Positions 25,191 to 36,895 are shown, counted from the first letter of the stretch. The stretch: 64,000 nucleotides of DNA from Methylovirgula sp. (GCF_037200945.1 NZ_JBBCGP010000001.1:1114501-1178500); one strand, 5' to 3'. A program made the numbers and translations. The notes: generated by a model from the letters alone, not told the origin.

Positions 25191-27122
25191 TCAGTGCATG
25201 GTCACGACCGGCAGACGTTTTGTGCGCGCGCGATTTTGCGGCGGTGTCGGCTCGGCCTTTTCGTCAAACAGTTCGGCCAGTTTTTCGGTCATCGCCCCGC
25301 CAAGCTCTTCCGCATCGACGATCGTCACCGCGCGGCGGTAATAGCGGGTCACATCGTGGCCAATGCCGATGGCGATCAATTCGACCGGCGAGCGGGTCTC
25401 GATCTCCTCGATAATGTAACGCAGATGCCGTTCGAGGTAATTCCCGGGATTGACCGACAGCGTTGAATCGTCGACCGGTGCGCCGTCCGAGATCATCATC
25501 AGGATGCGCCGCTGTTCGGGCCGCGCGAGCAGGCGCTTATGCGCCCAATCGAGCGCCTCGCCGTCGATATTCTCCTTGAGCAGGCCCTCGCGCATCATCA
25601 GGCCCAGATTCTTGCGCGCCCGACGCCAGGGTGCGTCGGCGGCCTTGTAGATGATGTGGCGCAGGTCGTTGAGGCGGCCGGGCGACGGCGGTTTGCCGGC
25701 CTGCAGCCAGGCCTCGCGCGATTGACCGCCCTTCCAGGCGCGGGTGGTGAAACCCAGAATCTCGACCTTCACGCCGCACCGTTCCAGCGTGCGGGCGAGA
25801 ATATCGGCGCAGGTCGCCGCAACGGTGATCGGACGGCCACGCATCGAACCCGAATTGTCGAGTAGCAGCGTCACGACCGTATCGCGGAAATCCATGTCTT
25901 TTTCGCGCTTGAAGGACAATGGCTGCTGCGGATCGATAACGATGCGCGAGAGTCGTGCCGAATCGAGCATGCCTTCTTCGAGGTCGAACTCCCATGAGCG
26001 GTTCTGCTGCGCGAGCAGGCGGCGCTGCAACCGATTGGCGAGGCGGCCGACGACGGAAGACAGATTCTGCAATTGCTTGTCGAGATAGGCGCGCAACCGC
26101 TCCAATTCTTCGGGTTCGCACAGAGCTTCGGCCGCAATGGTTTCGTCGAATTTGCGCGAAAAGGCCTGATAATCCGGCGCCCGCACTTCGGTCCGCGCCT
26201 TCGGCGGCGGACGGTGGGCATCGGCAGCCTGATCGCCTTCGCCGAGATCGCCTTCTTCTTCGGCCTCGAATTCGCCCGAGGCGGCATCGATGGAATCGGC
26301 CTCGGTTTCGCCATCGGCTTCGGCGGTTTCGGTCGTCTGCGATTGGGCGCTGTCGGCGCTCTCGTCCCGCTGGCCCTCGAAGGCCTCGTTATCGTCGCCA
26401 CCGGCCTGCTGATCGTCGCTCTGCTCGGTTTCCTCATTGTTGGTGTCGGAGCCGAGATCCTCGCCCATGTCTAGCGCGGAGAGCACACGCCGGACCGAAA
26501 GCCCAAAGGAACGCTGGTCCTCGATCGAGGCGGCAAGCTGGTCGAGGTCGCGCCCGGCGCGCTGCTCGATGACGGGGCGCCACAGATCGACGAGATGCTG
26601 CGCGCTCTTTGGCGGCTTTTGGCTGGTGAGCCGTTCGCGCACCATCAGCGCGACTGCCTGTTCGAGCGGGGCCTCGGCGCGCTCGCGAATCTCGCCAAAG
26701 CGCGCGTGCTGGAAACGATCCTCAAGCATGGCGCCAAGATTTTGCGCCACGCCTTCCATACGCCGTGCCCCGATGGCCTCGACGCGCGCCTGTTCGACGG
26801 CCTCGAAGACAGCGCGCGCCTGCGGTGTCTGTGGCAGCAGGCGGCGGTGCACATTCGCGTCGTGGCAGGCAAGCCGTAGCGCCATCGCATCCGCATTGCC
26901 GCGCAGGATGGCCGCGTCCTGGCGCGTCAGTTTACGGGGCGGCTCCGGCAGGCGAACCCGTGTCCCGGCATTGGCACCAGCGAGATTTGGTTTTTCCGCG
27001 GCATAGGTCACATCAAGCTGCGGCAGGTTTGCCATTGCCTTCAGGCAATTGGCGACCGCACGCTTGAAAGGCTCCTGCGGCGCCTCGGCCTTGCCTGGCG
27101 GCTTATGGTTCGAACCCGCCAT
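25191..27122 (-). CDS. cobT: Aerobic cobaltochelatase subunit CobT
   Basis: Subunit of the CobN-CobS-CobT chelatase that inserts cobalt into hydrogenobyrinic acid a,c-diamide in aerobic B12 synthesis. The 643-aa chain has an N-terminal helical region, a very acidic middle (about residues 230-300, runs of Glu/Asp/Ser/Gln) and a C-terminal von Willebrand A domain with the metal-binding DNSGSMRG motif and ISDGAPVDDST. The stop of cobS lies directly upstream, with one base between genes, so cobS-cobT form an operon. cobN is not in the window. Confidence 0.93.
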   Translation of the reverse strand: MAGSNHKPPGKAEAPQEPFKRAVANCLKAMANLPQLDVTYAAEKPNLAGANAGTRVRLPEPPRKLTRQDAAILRGNADAMALRLACHDANVHRRLLPQTPQARAVFEAVEQARVEAIGARRMEGVAQNLGAMLEDRFQHARFGEIRERAEAPLEQAVALMVRERLTSQKPPKSAQHLVDLWRPVIEQRAGRDLDQLAASIEDQRSFGLSVRRVLSALDMGEDLGSDTNNEETEQSDDQQAGGDDNEAFEGQRDESADSAQSQTTETAEADGETEADSIDAASGEFEAEEEGDLGEGDQAADAHRPPPKARTEVRAPDYQAFSRKFDETIAAEALCEPEELERLRAYLDKQLQNLSSVVGRLANRLQRRLLAQQNRSWEFDLEEGMLDSARLSRIVIDPQQPLSFKREKDMDFRDTVVTLLLDNSGSMRGRPITVAATCADILARTLERCGVKVEILGFTTRAWKGGQSREAWLQAGKPPSPGRLNDLRHIIYKAADAPWRRARKNLGLMMREGLLKENIDGEALDWAHKRLLARPEQRRILMMISDGAPVDDSTLSVNPGNYLERHLRYIIEEIETRSPVELIAIGIGHDVTRYYRRAVTIVDAEELGGAMTEKLAELFDEKAEPTPPQNRARTKRLPVVTMH

Positions 27123-27123
27123 G

Positions 27124-28125
27124 TCAGCTCATCGCGACATTCGCCGCGCTTTCCGGCAAATCCTGCCCAAAGCAACGCTGATAGAATTCGGCGACCAGCG
27201 TGCGCTCGAGTTCGTCGCATTTGTTGAGGAACGTCAGCCGGAAGGCAAAGCCGATATCTTTAAAGATTTCGGCATTTTCAGCCCAGGTGATGACCGTGCG
27301 CGGGCTCATGACGGTCGAGAGATCGCCGGCCATGAACGCGTTGCGGGTCAAATCGGCGACGCGAACCATTTTGCCGACCTGATCGCGCGTCTCTTTCGTC
27401 TTCTGATAGGCTTTCACCTTCGAAAGGACGATGCCGACTTCTTTGTCATGCGGCAGATAATTCAGCGTCGCGACAATCGACCAGCGGTCCATCTGCCCTT
27501 GATTGATCTGCTGCGTGCCGTGATAGAGGCCCGATGTATCGCCAAGGCCGATCGTGTTCGTTGTCGAGAACAGCCGGAAAGCCGGGTGCGGCTTGATCAC
27601 GCGGTTCTGGTCGAGCAGCGTCAGCCGGCCGGAGACTTCGAGCACGCGTTGGATGACGAACATCACATCCGGGCGGCCGGCGTCATATTCGTCGAAACAG
27701 AGCGCGATATTGTTCTGCAACGCCCAAGGCAAAATGCCGTCGCGGAACTCGGTGACCTGCTTGCCGTCCTTCAGCACGATTGCGTCCTTGCCGACGAGAT
27801 CGATGCGCGAGACATGGCTGTCGAGGTTGATGCGCACGCAGGGCCAGTTAAGCCGCGCCGCCACCTGTTCGATATGCGTCGATTTGCCGGTGCCGTGATA
27901 GCCGCTGATCATAACGCGGCGGTTCTTCGCAAAGCCGGCGAGAATGGCGAGCGTGGTGTCGCGATCGAAAAGATAGTCGGGATCGACGTCGGGGACGTGC
28001 GTGTCCGTCTGCGAAAATGCCGGCGCTTCCATGTCGGAATCGATGCCGAACACCTGCCGCACCGAGATTTTCATGTCCGGCAGGGCTTTGAGGGCCTCTT
28101 CGCCGGCTAAAGAATTGGCTACCAT
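27124..28125 (-). CDS. cobS: Aerobic cobaltochelatase subunit CobS (AAA+ ATPase)
   Basis: AAA+ motor of the cobalt chelatase, 333 aa. Walker A is GYHGTGKST, Walker B ALCFDEYDAG, and sensor-1 LFSTTNTIGLGD. The N-terminal MKISVRQVFGIDSDMEAPAFS region is typical for CobS. It precedes cobT with a one-base gap. The J-domain gene upstream is in the same direction, an association common in rhizobia. Confidence 0.94.
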   Translation of the reverse strand: MVANSLAGEEALKALPDMKISVRQVFGIDSDMEAPAFSQTDTHVPDVDPDYLFDRDTTLAILAGFAKNRRVMISGYHGTGKSTHIEQVAARLNWPCVRINLDSHVSRIDLVGKDAIVLKDGKQVTEFRDGILPWALQNNIALCFDEYDAGRPDVMFVIQRVLEVSGRLTLLDQNRVIKPHPAFRLFSTTNTIGLGDTSGLYHGTQQINQGQMDRWSIVATLNYLPHDKEVGIVLSKVKAYQKTKETRDQVGKMVRVADLTRNAFMAGDLSTVMSPRTVITWAENAEIFKDIGFAFRLTFLNKCDELERTLVAEFYQRCFGQDLPESAANVAMS

Positions 28126-28238
28126 TCTTCCTCCGTTCCGCCTTTCGCGGCCACGCTATAGCACGCTGGCCATGCGGCGGAGCGCGGAATTCGTGTCGCA
28201 CCCGAAAGCCGCAGGCTCCCGAACGGCGGACGCTGAAA

Positions 28239-28841
28239 CTAAGCGAGTTTAACCGATTTCAGATACGAATAAGCGCGAATGATTTCGCGCAATTTGTCTT
28301 CGAGCGAGCGGTCACCGCCGTTCGCATCAGGGTGCAGGCGCTTCACCATGTCTTTGTAACGGCTACGAATTGTCGTTGCATCCGCGGTTTCATCAAGGCC
28401 GAGCTGATCGAGCGCTTTACGCGCCGCTATGCCATGCTTGGGCTTCGGCGGTTCTGCCGGCTTATGCGGCGCGGCCCGCGCGCCAAAAATATTGAGCGGG
28501 TCCGTATATTGTGACGGGTCGCCGTGCGCTTGCGGGCCGCCGGCGCCATTGTTGCCCATGACCCAGGTCGGGCGGTGACCGGTGGAGGCGTCGCGCTGAT
28601 AGAGCGCCACAGCCTCGGCACTCATGCCCTGAAAATAATTGTAAGTAGCATTATAGGCGCGCACATGCTCCAGGCAGAAGGTGAAATATTCATTTTCGCG
28701 CTGCCAGCCCATCGGCGCGCGAAACTCGCCCGGTTCGTTGCAGCCGGGATGGTCACAGCGCGCCTTGGGAGCGGCCTGTACGGGCTGCTTGGCCTTCGGC
28801 TTGGCCCTGACACGATCGAAGAGAGGCGAATTCAAATCCAT
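28239..28841 (-). CDS. J-domain (DnaJ-like) protein
   Basis: A 200-aa protein with an unusual layout: the J domain is at the C-terminus (KALDQLGLDETADATTIRSRY..., with the HPD tripeptide in KRLHPDANGG), while the N-terminal half carries a CDHPGCNEPGEFRAP segment resembling a small zinc-binding site. The HPD implies stimulation of a DnaK-type ATPase; the client is unknown. It lies just upstream of cobS in the same direction and is divergent from bolA. Confidence 0.87.
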   Translation of the reverse strand: MDLNSPLFDRVRAKPKAKQPVQAAPKARCDHPGCNEPGEFRAPMGWQRENEYFTFCLEHVRAYNATYNYFQGMSAEAVALYQRDASTGHRPTWVMGNNGAGGPQAHGDPSQYTDPLNIFGARAAPHKPAEPPKPKHGIAARKALDQLGLDETADATTIRSRYKDMVKRLHPDANGGDRSLEDKLREIIRAYSYLKSVKLA

Positions 28842-28930
28842 GGCGCGATACTACGAATGTCTCTGCGGTGGCCGCAAGCCGCCGCGTCCGGTAAAAGACA
28901 AGAGCGGGTTTGCGATGAAGGAAAGTTTCG

Positions 28931-29230
28931 ATGAGCAACGAGCCTAATATAGCCGAGCGCATCAAGCAAAAGTTACAGGCCGGTCTGGCGCCGGTTTCGC
29001 TCGCCGTGGTTGACGATTCGCACCGTCATGCCGGGCACGCACATGCCATGGAACACGCGGCCAAGACCGGCAAAGTGGGCGAGACCCATTTTAAAGTCAA
29101 AGTGGTGTCTGAAAGCTTTCGCGGCAAGAGCCTGGTGACGCGTCACCGTATGGTCAACGACCTGCTGCAAGACGAATTTGCCGATGGCGTGCATGCCCTG
29201 TCGATCGACGCCAAGACACCCGTCGATTAG
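28931..29230 (+). CDS. BolA-family protein
   Basis: A 99-aa BolA fold protein. It has the DDSHRHAGHAHAME region and the helix-turn-helix-like FRGKSLVTRHRMVNDLL. BolA proteins pair with monothiol glutaredoxins in Fe-S handling, and some act in stress morphology. The pairing of bolA with a divergent J-domain gene and cobS is a common rhizobial arrangement. Confidence 0.92.
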   Translation: MSNEPNIAERIKQKLQAGLAPVSLAVVDDSHRHAGHAHAMEHAAKTGKVGETHFKVKVVSESFRGKSLVTRHRMVNDLLQDEFADGVHALSIDAKTPVD

Positions 29231-29399
29231 GGCTCTCAAACCGAGGCCATCGTCATGAAATGGCCGCATCTTCCGCGAAGTAAGAACGGTACCGAAAGTC
29301 ACCGGCAGCTTTGCAGATTGTCGCCAAAGCGTTAGGCTTGTGGGCGGGCGCCGAACAAACCGGCAAATCTTCAAGGCGAGTTTTTCAGGGCAAGTGCCG

Positions 29400-30938
29400 A
29401 TGCGGTTGCGTTTTCATGGCTTGCGAACTCTTGGCTTAATTGCCGCTGCGGTCTTGATGATCGTGGCCGGGCGCGCCCTGGCAACGCCGTCGCTCGTCAT
29501 GGATGTTGCGACCGGCAACGTGCTTTATGAAAATGAAGCGACGCACCCTTGGTATCCCGCGTCAGTCACCAAGCTCATGACAGTTTACGTCGCGCTCTCC
29601 GCCGTGCGCGATCATCAGATTTCGCTCGACACGCCGCTTGTCGTATCGCGCTACGCTGCGTCGATGCCGCCGTCGAAGATGGGCTTCCGGCCCGGCACCG
29701 AAGTGACGCTCGGCAATGCGCTCAAAATGCTGATGGTGAAATCGCCGAACGATGTCGCGATTACCATTGCCGAAGGCATTGCTGGCTCGGTGCCGGCCTT
29801 TGCCGAGGACATGAACGCCAGCGCCGCGCAGCTCGGCATGAGGCAGAGTCATTTCGTCAATCCGAACGGCTTGCATAATCCGGAGCATTATTCGTCGGCG
29901 CGCGACCTCGCGGTTCTGGCGCGGGCGATCTATCTCACGTTTCCGCAATATGCCGATCTCTTCGACATCGGCGCCATGCGCGTCGACGGCAAGATCATCC
30001 CGAATCACAACGATATGCTCGGCCGCTATCCCGGTGCCGACGGTATGAAGACCGGCTTCACCTGCGATTCCGGTTTCAACCTTGTCGCCAGTGCGACGCG
30101 CGGCAATCATCATTACCTTGCCGTCGTCCTCGGGGCGCCGACGCCGCGCGAACGCATGGTCCGCACCGCCGTCCTCCTCGACCGCGCCTTCGCGGGGATC
30201 GACCAACCGCAGCCGATGGACGCTGACGAGCCGATCGGCGGTGCACCGGAAGATATGCGCGATCTTGTCTGTCATCGCCGTGGCCGCGCCATGACGGCGT
30301 TCCAAGCGGAAACCGATCGCCTTGAGGCGCCACTGCTGACACTCGGGCAAAGATCGTCCGCGCTTGGTGTCTTCACGTCGGCGGCGCTGGCGCAGGAGAC
30401 ACCGGCCGCGCTGCGGATCGCGATGATGCCGGTGCCGGTCTTCGATCCCGTTACGCTCACGACCGGTCCGACCCCCGGATATAACGGCCCGATTGCAGGG
30501 CCGCGTCCGCCGCACACGCCTGTCGGCACGCCGATTCTCGCCGACAATGCGCCGGTCGCGGCGTCCGCCGCGAACGAGCCCGACGAGGATACGCCGCAAG
30601 CCGGTGCCGCCCATCATGCCGGGGCGAAAGTCGCTGCGAGTGACGAAGGCGATGCGGATCCGCCACCTCCGCCGAGCAAACATCAGAAAGTCGTCAAGAA
30701 AATCGCCACGGCCAAATCGCATAAGAAAGTCGTGGCGAAAGAGCATGGCAAGCACAAAGCAGCCAAAGGCAAGGCCGCGAAATCGAAGCACGCTTCGCAT
30801 GCGGCAAAAGCCAAGCCCGGCAAGCCTGCGAAGGCAAAAGTAAAGAGCAAAACGGCGAAACCGGCGAGCAAAAAGGCCAAGGCGACGAAGGCCGCTGGCA
30901 AGAGCCACGGGAAACATTCGTCGCACGCAAGCCATTGA
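29400..30938 (+). CDS. D-alanyl-D-alanine carboxypeptidase with long basic tail
   Basis: Exported low-molecular-weight penicillin-binding protein that trims pentapeptide stems. A signal peptide (residues 1-28, ending GRALA) is followed by the catalytic domain with SVTK (Ser55, Lys58), SPN (115-117) and KTG (217-219). After about residue 400 a Pro-rich stretch leads to a tail of about 85 residues made almost entirely of Lys, Ala, His, Ser and Pro, which I infer contacts peptidoglycan or polyanions. The ATG at 29400 follows AGGG; the upstream open part from 29340 lacks support. It has 512 aa, longer than common DacC/DacD proteins because of the tail. Confidence 0.9.
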   Translation: MRLRFHGLRTLGLIAAAVLMIVAGRALATPSLVMDVATGNVLYENEATHPWYPASVTKLMTVYVALSAVRDHQISLDTPLVVSRYAASMPPSKMGFRPGTEVTLGNALKMLMVKSPNDVAITIAEGIAGSVPAFAEDMNASAAQLGMRQSHFVNPNGLHNPEHYSSARDLAVLARAIYLTFPQYADLFDIGAMRVDGKIIPNHNDMLGRYPGADGMKTGFTCDSGFNLVASATRGNHHYLAVVLGAPTPRERMVRTAVLLDRAFAGIDQPQPMDADEPIGGAPEDMRDLVCHRRGRAMTAFQAETDRLEAPLLTLGQRSSALGVFTSAALAQETPAALRIAMMPVPVFDPVTLTTGPTPGYNGPIAGPRPPHTPVGTPILADNAPVAASAANEPDEDTPQAGAAHHAGAKVAASDEGDADPPPPPSKHQKVVKKIATAKSHKKVVAKEHGKHKAAKGKAAKSKHASHAAKAKPGKPAKAKVKSKTAKPASKKAKATKAAGKSHGKHSSHASH

Positions 30939-30952
30939 GGCTCGCGGCGCGG

Positions 30953-30967
30953 TCCGATTGAATCGGA
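30953..30967. repeat. Short palindrome after the carboxypeptidase
   Basis: TCCGATT-G-AATCGGA, a 7-bp stem with one central base, in the gap before the CobW-family gene. It may be part of a dispersed palindrome or a weak terminator. Confidence 0.4.
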
Positions 30968-31046
30968 GCGGCCCGCGGCTTATCTCTCTCCAGCACGATC
31001 TTTTGCCCGGACGCACGGTCCGCGCGATCGCGCTGGATTTTAAGAG

Positions 31047-32194
<1,148 letters not shown>

Positions 32195-32198
<4 letters not shown>

Positions 32199-34744
32199 AA
32201 CTTTTTGCTTCTGATGGGATCAGAAGCAGGGCTCTGGTTTTTTTGTTTTGATCCGTTTTCTTCACGCGGACCTTTATCCGCTTCGCCCGAAAACGCTTTG
32301 TCGTCGTCCGCTGGCGCTTCCTGGTCGTTGGCGGGATTGCGATCCACCTGTTCGCGCAGGACGAAGCCGCGCTTTTCGAGTTCCGGCAGATTGATGTTCA
32401 TCACCGGCGGCGGCGCGTCGAACAAACTTGCATCCTTGAAGTGGCGATAGATTTCAAAGTTCAATTCGCTCGTGATCGATTTCATCGACGTGACATCGCT
32501 CACGTAGCAATAAAGCTCGAAGTTGAAGACACCGCCGGTGATCTCGGCGAAGACGACAAAGGGCGCCGGCTTCTTCAGAACGTTCTTGTTGCTCTTGGTC
32601 ACGTCGAGAAGAACTTCGCGCGCTTTTTGCGGGTCCGCGGCGGCGTTCACCGGAATGTTGAGCTTGAGCCGGCCCGTCTTGTCAGTGCGGACAAAGTTTT
32701 TGACGACGCCGGCGACGAGATCCGAATTGGGAATGACGACCGCCGCGCGATCGAACGTCTCTATCTCGGTCGAACGCACATTGATGCGGCGCACGAAGCC
32801 TTCATTGGGGCCAACAGAAATCCAGTCGCCAACACGGATTGCCCGTTCCCAAAGCAGGATCAGGCCGGAGACGAAATTGTTGACGATCGATTGCAGGCCA
32901 AAGCCGATACCGACGGACAGCGCGCCGGCGACGATGGCAAGTTTGGCGAAATCGACGCCGAGATAGGCCAGGGCAAAGCCAAGCGCAAAAATGCGCCCAA
33001 TATAGCCGATACTCGTCTTGATGGCGTTGCGCAGCCCGAGATCGAGCCGCGTATGCGGCAGAAAGCTCACTTCGAGCCAGCGCTCGACGGCGCTCGTCGC
33101 GGCATAACCGGCGGCGAAAATGACCAGCGTGAAGACGATGCGCGAAAGTGAAATCGTGACATCGCCGATCCGGAAACCGAAGAATGCGGCGTAGAGATAG
33201 CCCGTCACATCCGCCGATTGGACGCCCCACGGCACCAGCGCCGCGAGCACGGCGATGAGGAAAATCACCACACGGGCGACGCCGGAAGCAAGGATCGCGA
33301 ATTGCGCGAACGCCTCGCGGCTCAATCCGGTCGAAAGCATCATCCGGCGGCCGAATGGCGTCGTGCCGGTGATGCCCTGGCCGACAAGTTGATCGATGAG
33401 CATGACGAGCATGACTGCGATTCCGCCGAGACCGCCGACCCAGATGATCTGGTCGATCGCGAAACGCCCGAGCGCCATATAGCCGGCGAGGACCGCGGCG
33501 AAGACGACGAGAATCGCCGCCCAGAGGATGGTGCGCAGAACGGAAAACCAGTTCGCCGTCTGGTCGACGCGCGGACCGAAAACCTGCTCGCTTTCTTCTT
33601 CGTCGCCGCTTTGGCCGATCCAGAGGCTTGCGGCAATCGCGATCGCGGCCAATAGGCTAAAGAACCCGCGAGCAAACATGTCGCTCGACCAGGACGCCTC
33701 GATGGTGCTGCCGATCGCATTGAAGATGCGGCCGCAGGAAACGAGCACCGTAACAATCAGAACGGTGCGCAGCACGTGTGCCGCGGCGTCGGAATCGACG
33801 GCGATAAGCCGCCATTGCTCGCGTTTGGGCGCGAGCAGCGCCTGTGCGAGCCCGGCGCCGATGGAAATGCGCACGACAGCGAAGAAGAACGGTCGCAGCA
33901 ACGGATTCTGATCGTCGATCAGTCCGAAGTTGCGCGCAAGGAAGCCGATAAAAAGCGCAGTGGCGATCGGGATCGCTGCGATGACAAACAAAACGCGCCA
34001 GGCCGCCAGGATTTTCTGCAACGGCGTCGGATTGTCTGCCACGTGCTTACGAAAAAAAGTCCGCTGCGCAAATTGCGTCAGCGGCCAATACAAAACCGCA
34101 ACGAGAATAAGCAATCCGCAAAATACCGGAGCGCGCCATCCGGTGAGTTTGGTGGCGCTGTCGCTGAGCCAGCCGCCGATCCGGTGACGCAGCGCATGCA
34201 GGTTTCTCGGAACTTCCCGGATCACGTCGGCCCACAGCGACGGGCTCGCGATGCTCGGCTCCTGTTGCAGCAGTGCTTCAGTCAGCCGGGCGCGCAGCCG
34301 GGACGCAATGGTCGTCTGCGCCTGATCGACCTGGACAATGAGCAGATTGGTGCGTTTGACCAGCGCATCGACGTCATCGAAGGCCTTTTGCCGTTTCACC
34401 CGCTCGGCCGCGACCTCCTTGCTTTCCGGAAGCGCCTTGGCAGCGGGCGCCGCGCCGAGTTGATCGAGCTGCGCTTTTTGTGCAGCGAGATGCGGGGTCA
34501 GGTGATCGAGCACGCCCTGCAATGTCGGGCCGAGCGGCCCGATCTGTTCCTGCAATTTCTGCAAAACGTCTTTTGAAAGTCCCGGCTGCTGCAAGGCCGT
34601 TTCGACTTGCTGCAGAGTCTTGTCCGTCGCATCGATATTCGCGGAATTGATCGCGATGAACGTCTGCGCCTGTGCCGACAGGCTGAGGCAGAGCAGAAGT
34701 GTCGCGACGGCAAAGGTCCGGACGATGGCGCGCAGCAAATTCAA
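32195..34744 (-). CDS. Large mechanosensitive channel, MscS family with DUF3772 domain
   Basis: Inner-membrane channel of 849 aa. A signal peptide (ending LSAQA) is followed by a periplasmic DUF3772-type coiled-coil region (residues about 25-200), some ten hydrophobic segments, and a C-terminal MscS core with GVGFGLQSIVNNFVSG-type pore helix (SVGIGFGLQSIVNN), WERAIRVGDWI and the beta domain. The tail after residue 790 is charged and low complexity. I chose the TTG at 34744 (LNLLRAIVRTF...), which has AGGG at good spacing; the open frame continues to 35071 but this part overlaps epmB. It probably protects against osmotic downshift. Confidence 0.88.
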
Positions 34745-34802
34745 TGGCCCTGGCTCCCCTTCGATTGCCCGTGCCTTCCGTTCGCCGGGAAAGACGGCGG
34801 CT

Positions 34803-35846
34803 TCATGTCGCTGGCGGATAGAGATGCGTCCTGCCGCGAAAATCTCGCAGATGATAGCGCCCATCTTCATCTGGAGCGGTGCCGTCGAGCGCCACCTTTC
34901 CGAAGCCGCCGGGAATATCGAGCATGTAGCGCGGCTGACAAAGGCCCGAGAGTTTCCCGCGCAATTCTTCGACGAGTTTTTGGCCCTCAGCGATCGACAG
35001 GCGAAAATGCGAAGTGCCGCGCGCGAGATCCGGATGGTGCAGATAATAGGGTTTGATGCGCGTGGCCACAAACGCGCGCATCAGCGCCGCGAGCGTTGCG
35101 ACATCGTCGTTCACGCCGCGCAGCAAAACACTCTGGCTCAGCATCGGAATCCCGGCATCGATCAATTTCGCGCAAGCTGCCTTGGCATCCTCGGTTAGCT
35201 CCCGCGCGTGATTGGCGTGAAGCGCGACGTAGATCGTCTTGCCGGAACTTCGCAGCAGATCGACAAGCGTGTTGCTGACAAGCTCTGGCGAAACGACCGG
35301 CACGCGCGTGTGAATGCGGACCACCTGCACATGCGCGATGGCGCGCAAGCGGGCGAAAATGTCTTCGAGCCGGCGTGGCGACAGAATCAGTGGGTCGCCG
35401 CCGGTGAGGATCACCTCAAAAATTTCGTCATGCGCGGCGATATAGGCGAAGGCCCTAACGAGCGCGTCGGACGATAGATGCGTCGCGCCGGCGGGGCCGA
35501 CGCTCTCGCGGCGGAAGCAGAAACGGCAATAGACCGGGCAAACGTGCAGAAGTTTGAGCAGCACACGATCAGGATAGCGATGCACGATGCCCTCGACCGG
35601 GCTCATCGGCGTGTCGCCGATCGGATCGGCCAATTCCTCCGGCGTCGTGACGAGTTCGTCCGCGTCGGGAATGAATTGCCGCGCAATCGGATCGGCCGGA
35701 TCATTGCGGTCGATCAGCGCCGCCATCATCTCGTTGATCGCGATCGCATAAAGATCGCCGACCGGCGTAAGACTTTCGCGCGCGGCAGGCGGGACAAGCC
35801 CCTCGGCGATCAAATCGCCAACGCTGGTCAGCGTCGTACTTTTCAT
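34803..35846 (-). CDS. epmB: EF-P (R)-beta-lysylation: lysine 2,3-aminomutase-like EpmB
   Basis: Radical-SAM, PLP-dependent enzyme that converts (S)-alpha-lysine to (R)-beta-lysine for EF-P modification. The radical-SAM cluster motif CPVYCRFC (CxxxCxxC) lies near residue 100 and the PLP-lysine region near the C-terminus; 347 aa is the short EpmB form rather than the longer catabolic KamA. The ATG at 35846 overlaps the epmA stop as ATGA. Together with epmA and the divergent efp, this defines the pathway. Confidence 0.92.
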   Translation of the reverse strand: MKSTTLTSVGDLIAEGLVPPAARESLTPVGDLYAIAINEMMAALIDRNDPADPIARQFIPDADELVTTPEELADPIGDTPMSPVEGIVHRYPDRVLLKLLHVCPVYCRFCFRRESVGPAGATHLSSDALVRAFAYIAAHDEIFEVILTGGDPLILSPRRLEDIFARLRAIAHVQVVRIHTRVPVVSPELVSNTLVDLLRSSGKTIYVALHANHARELTEDAKAACAKLIDAGIPMLSQSVLLRGVNDDVATLAALMRAFVATRIKPYYLHHPDLARGTSHFRLSIAEGQKLVEELRGKLSGLCQPRYMLDIPGGFGKVALDGTAPDEDGRYHLRDFRGRTHLYPPAT

Positions 35847-36895
35847 CGCGCCGTTCCCGAATCGGCAATTGGCGTCCATAAAACATCTTCGATGCGCCTG
35901 GCACCCGTGGCGAGCATCACAAGCCGGTCAAAGCCCAGCGCGATGCCGCATGAGGGCGGCATTTGCGCAATCGCGGCGAGAAAATCCTCATCGATCGGAT
36001 AGGCATCGCCATAGATGCGTTCGCGCGCGATCATGTCGCCGATGAAGCGTGCGCGTTGTTCGTTGGCGTCCGTCAATTCGCCAAAGCCGTTGGCGAGTTC
36101 GACCCCGCATGAATAAAGCTCAAACCGTTCGGCGAAACGCGTGTCGTCTTTGAGCCGCGCCAGCGCTGCTTCAGGCGCCGGATAATCGACAAGCAATGTC
36201 GCGCGGCCATGCCCAAGGTTCGGCTCGATCCTGGCCGAAAGAATTTTGCTGAAAAGATCAGACCATGTGTCGTCGTCCACGACACGCAGGCCGAGCGCGG
36301 CGGTTCGGTCCGCGAGCGCGTTGCGGTCGCAGCTTTGCGCATCATAGGTCTGGAGGAGATCAACGCCCGCATAGCGCCGGAAAGCGTCCGCGACCGTCAA
36401 AATCTCCGGCTCGGCGAAAGCATTCGCCGTCGCGTCGCGATAGCGGAACGTGTCGGTCTGCCCCGCCTCGGCCGCAATGGCGAGCAGCTCGCGGCAATCG
36501 GTAAAGAGCGCTGTATAGGGCGCATTCGTCCGATACCATTCCAGCATAGTGAACTCGGGATGATGCAGCGGTCCGCGCTCGCGGTTGCGGAAGACGTGGC
36601 CGAGGCTGAAAATCTTGTCTTCGCCCGCCGCCAGCAGCTTTTTCAGCGCGAATTCCGGCGACGAATGCAGATAAAGCCGCGATCTAGCTTCGTCTGGCGC
36701 GATCATTTCAGTCGCGAAGGCCGAAATATGCGTCTCGTTGCCGGGCGATATTTGGAGGACGGCGGTGTCGGCCTCGATGAAGCCGCGGGCGTCGAAAAAC
36801 CCGCGCGCGGCCTTGGCCAGCGCCGCCCGTGCGGTCAAAAAGCGCCGCTTTTCGGCGTGCGCCGCAGGCTCCCACCAGAAAGAAGGCTTGCTCAT
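35843..36895 (-). CDS. epmA: EF-P--(R)-beta-lysine ligase EpmA (PoxA/GenX)
   Basis: A class II lysyl-tRNA-synthetase catalytic-domain paralogue that ligates beta-lysine to EF-P Lys34 instead of charging tRNA. Motif 2 is FRNRERGPLHHPEFTMLEWYR and motif 3 GIALGFDRLVML; the anticodon-binding domain of true LysRS is absent. Length 350 aa is normal. It is divergent from efp with a gap of about 190 bp and is translationally coupled to epmB. Confidence 0.94.
   Translation of the reverse strand: MSKPSFWWEPAAHAEKRRFLTARAALAKAARGFFDARGFIEADTAVLQISPGNETHISAFATEMIAPDEARSRLYLHSSPEFALKKLLAAGEDKIFSLGHVFRNRERGPLHHPEFTMLEWYRTNAPYTALFTDCRELLAIAAEAGQTDTFRYRDATANAFAEPEILTVADAFRRYAGVDLLQTYDAQSCDRNALADRTAALGLRVVDDDTWSDLFSKILSARIEPNLGHGRATLLVDYPAPEAALARLKDDTRFAERFELYSCGVELANGFGELTDANEQRARFIGDMIARERIYGDAYPIDEDFLAAIAQMPPSCGIALGFDRLVMLATGARRIEDVLWTPIADSGTAR

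Noticed and set aside
34745..35071. N-terminal extension of the MscS gene
   Set aside because: The extension is antisense-free but overlaps epmB on the same strand in another frame, has Arg/Cys/Ser-rich composition and precedes a good signal peptide starting at 34744.
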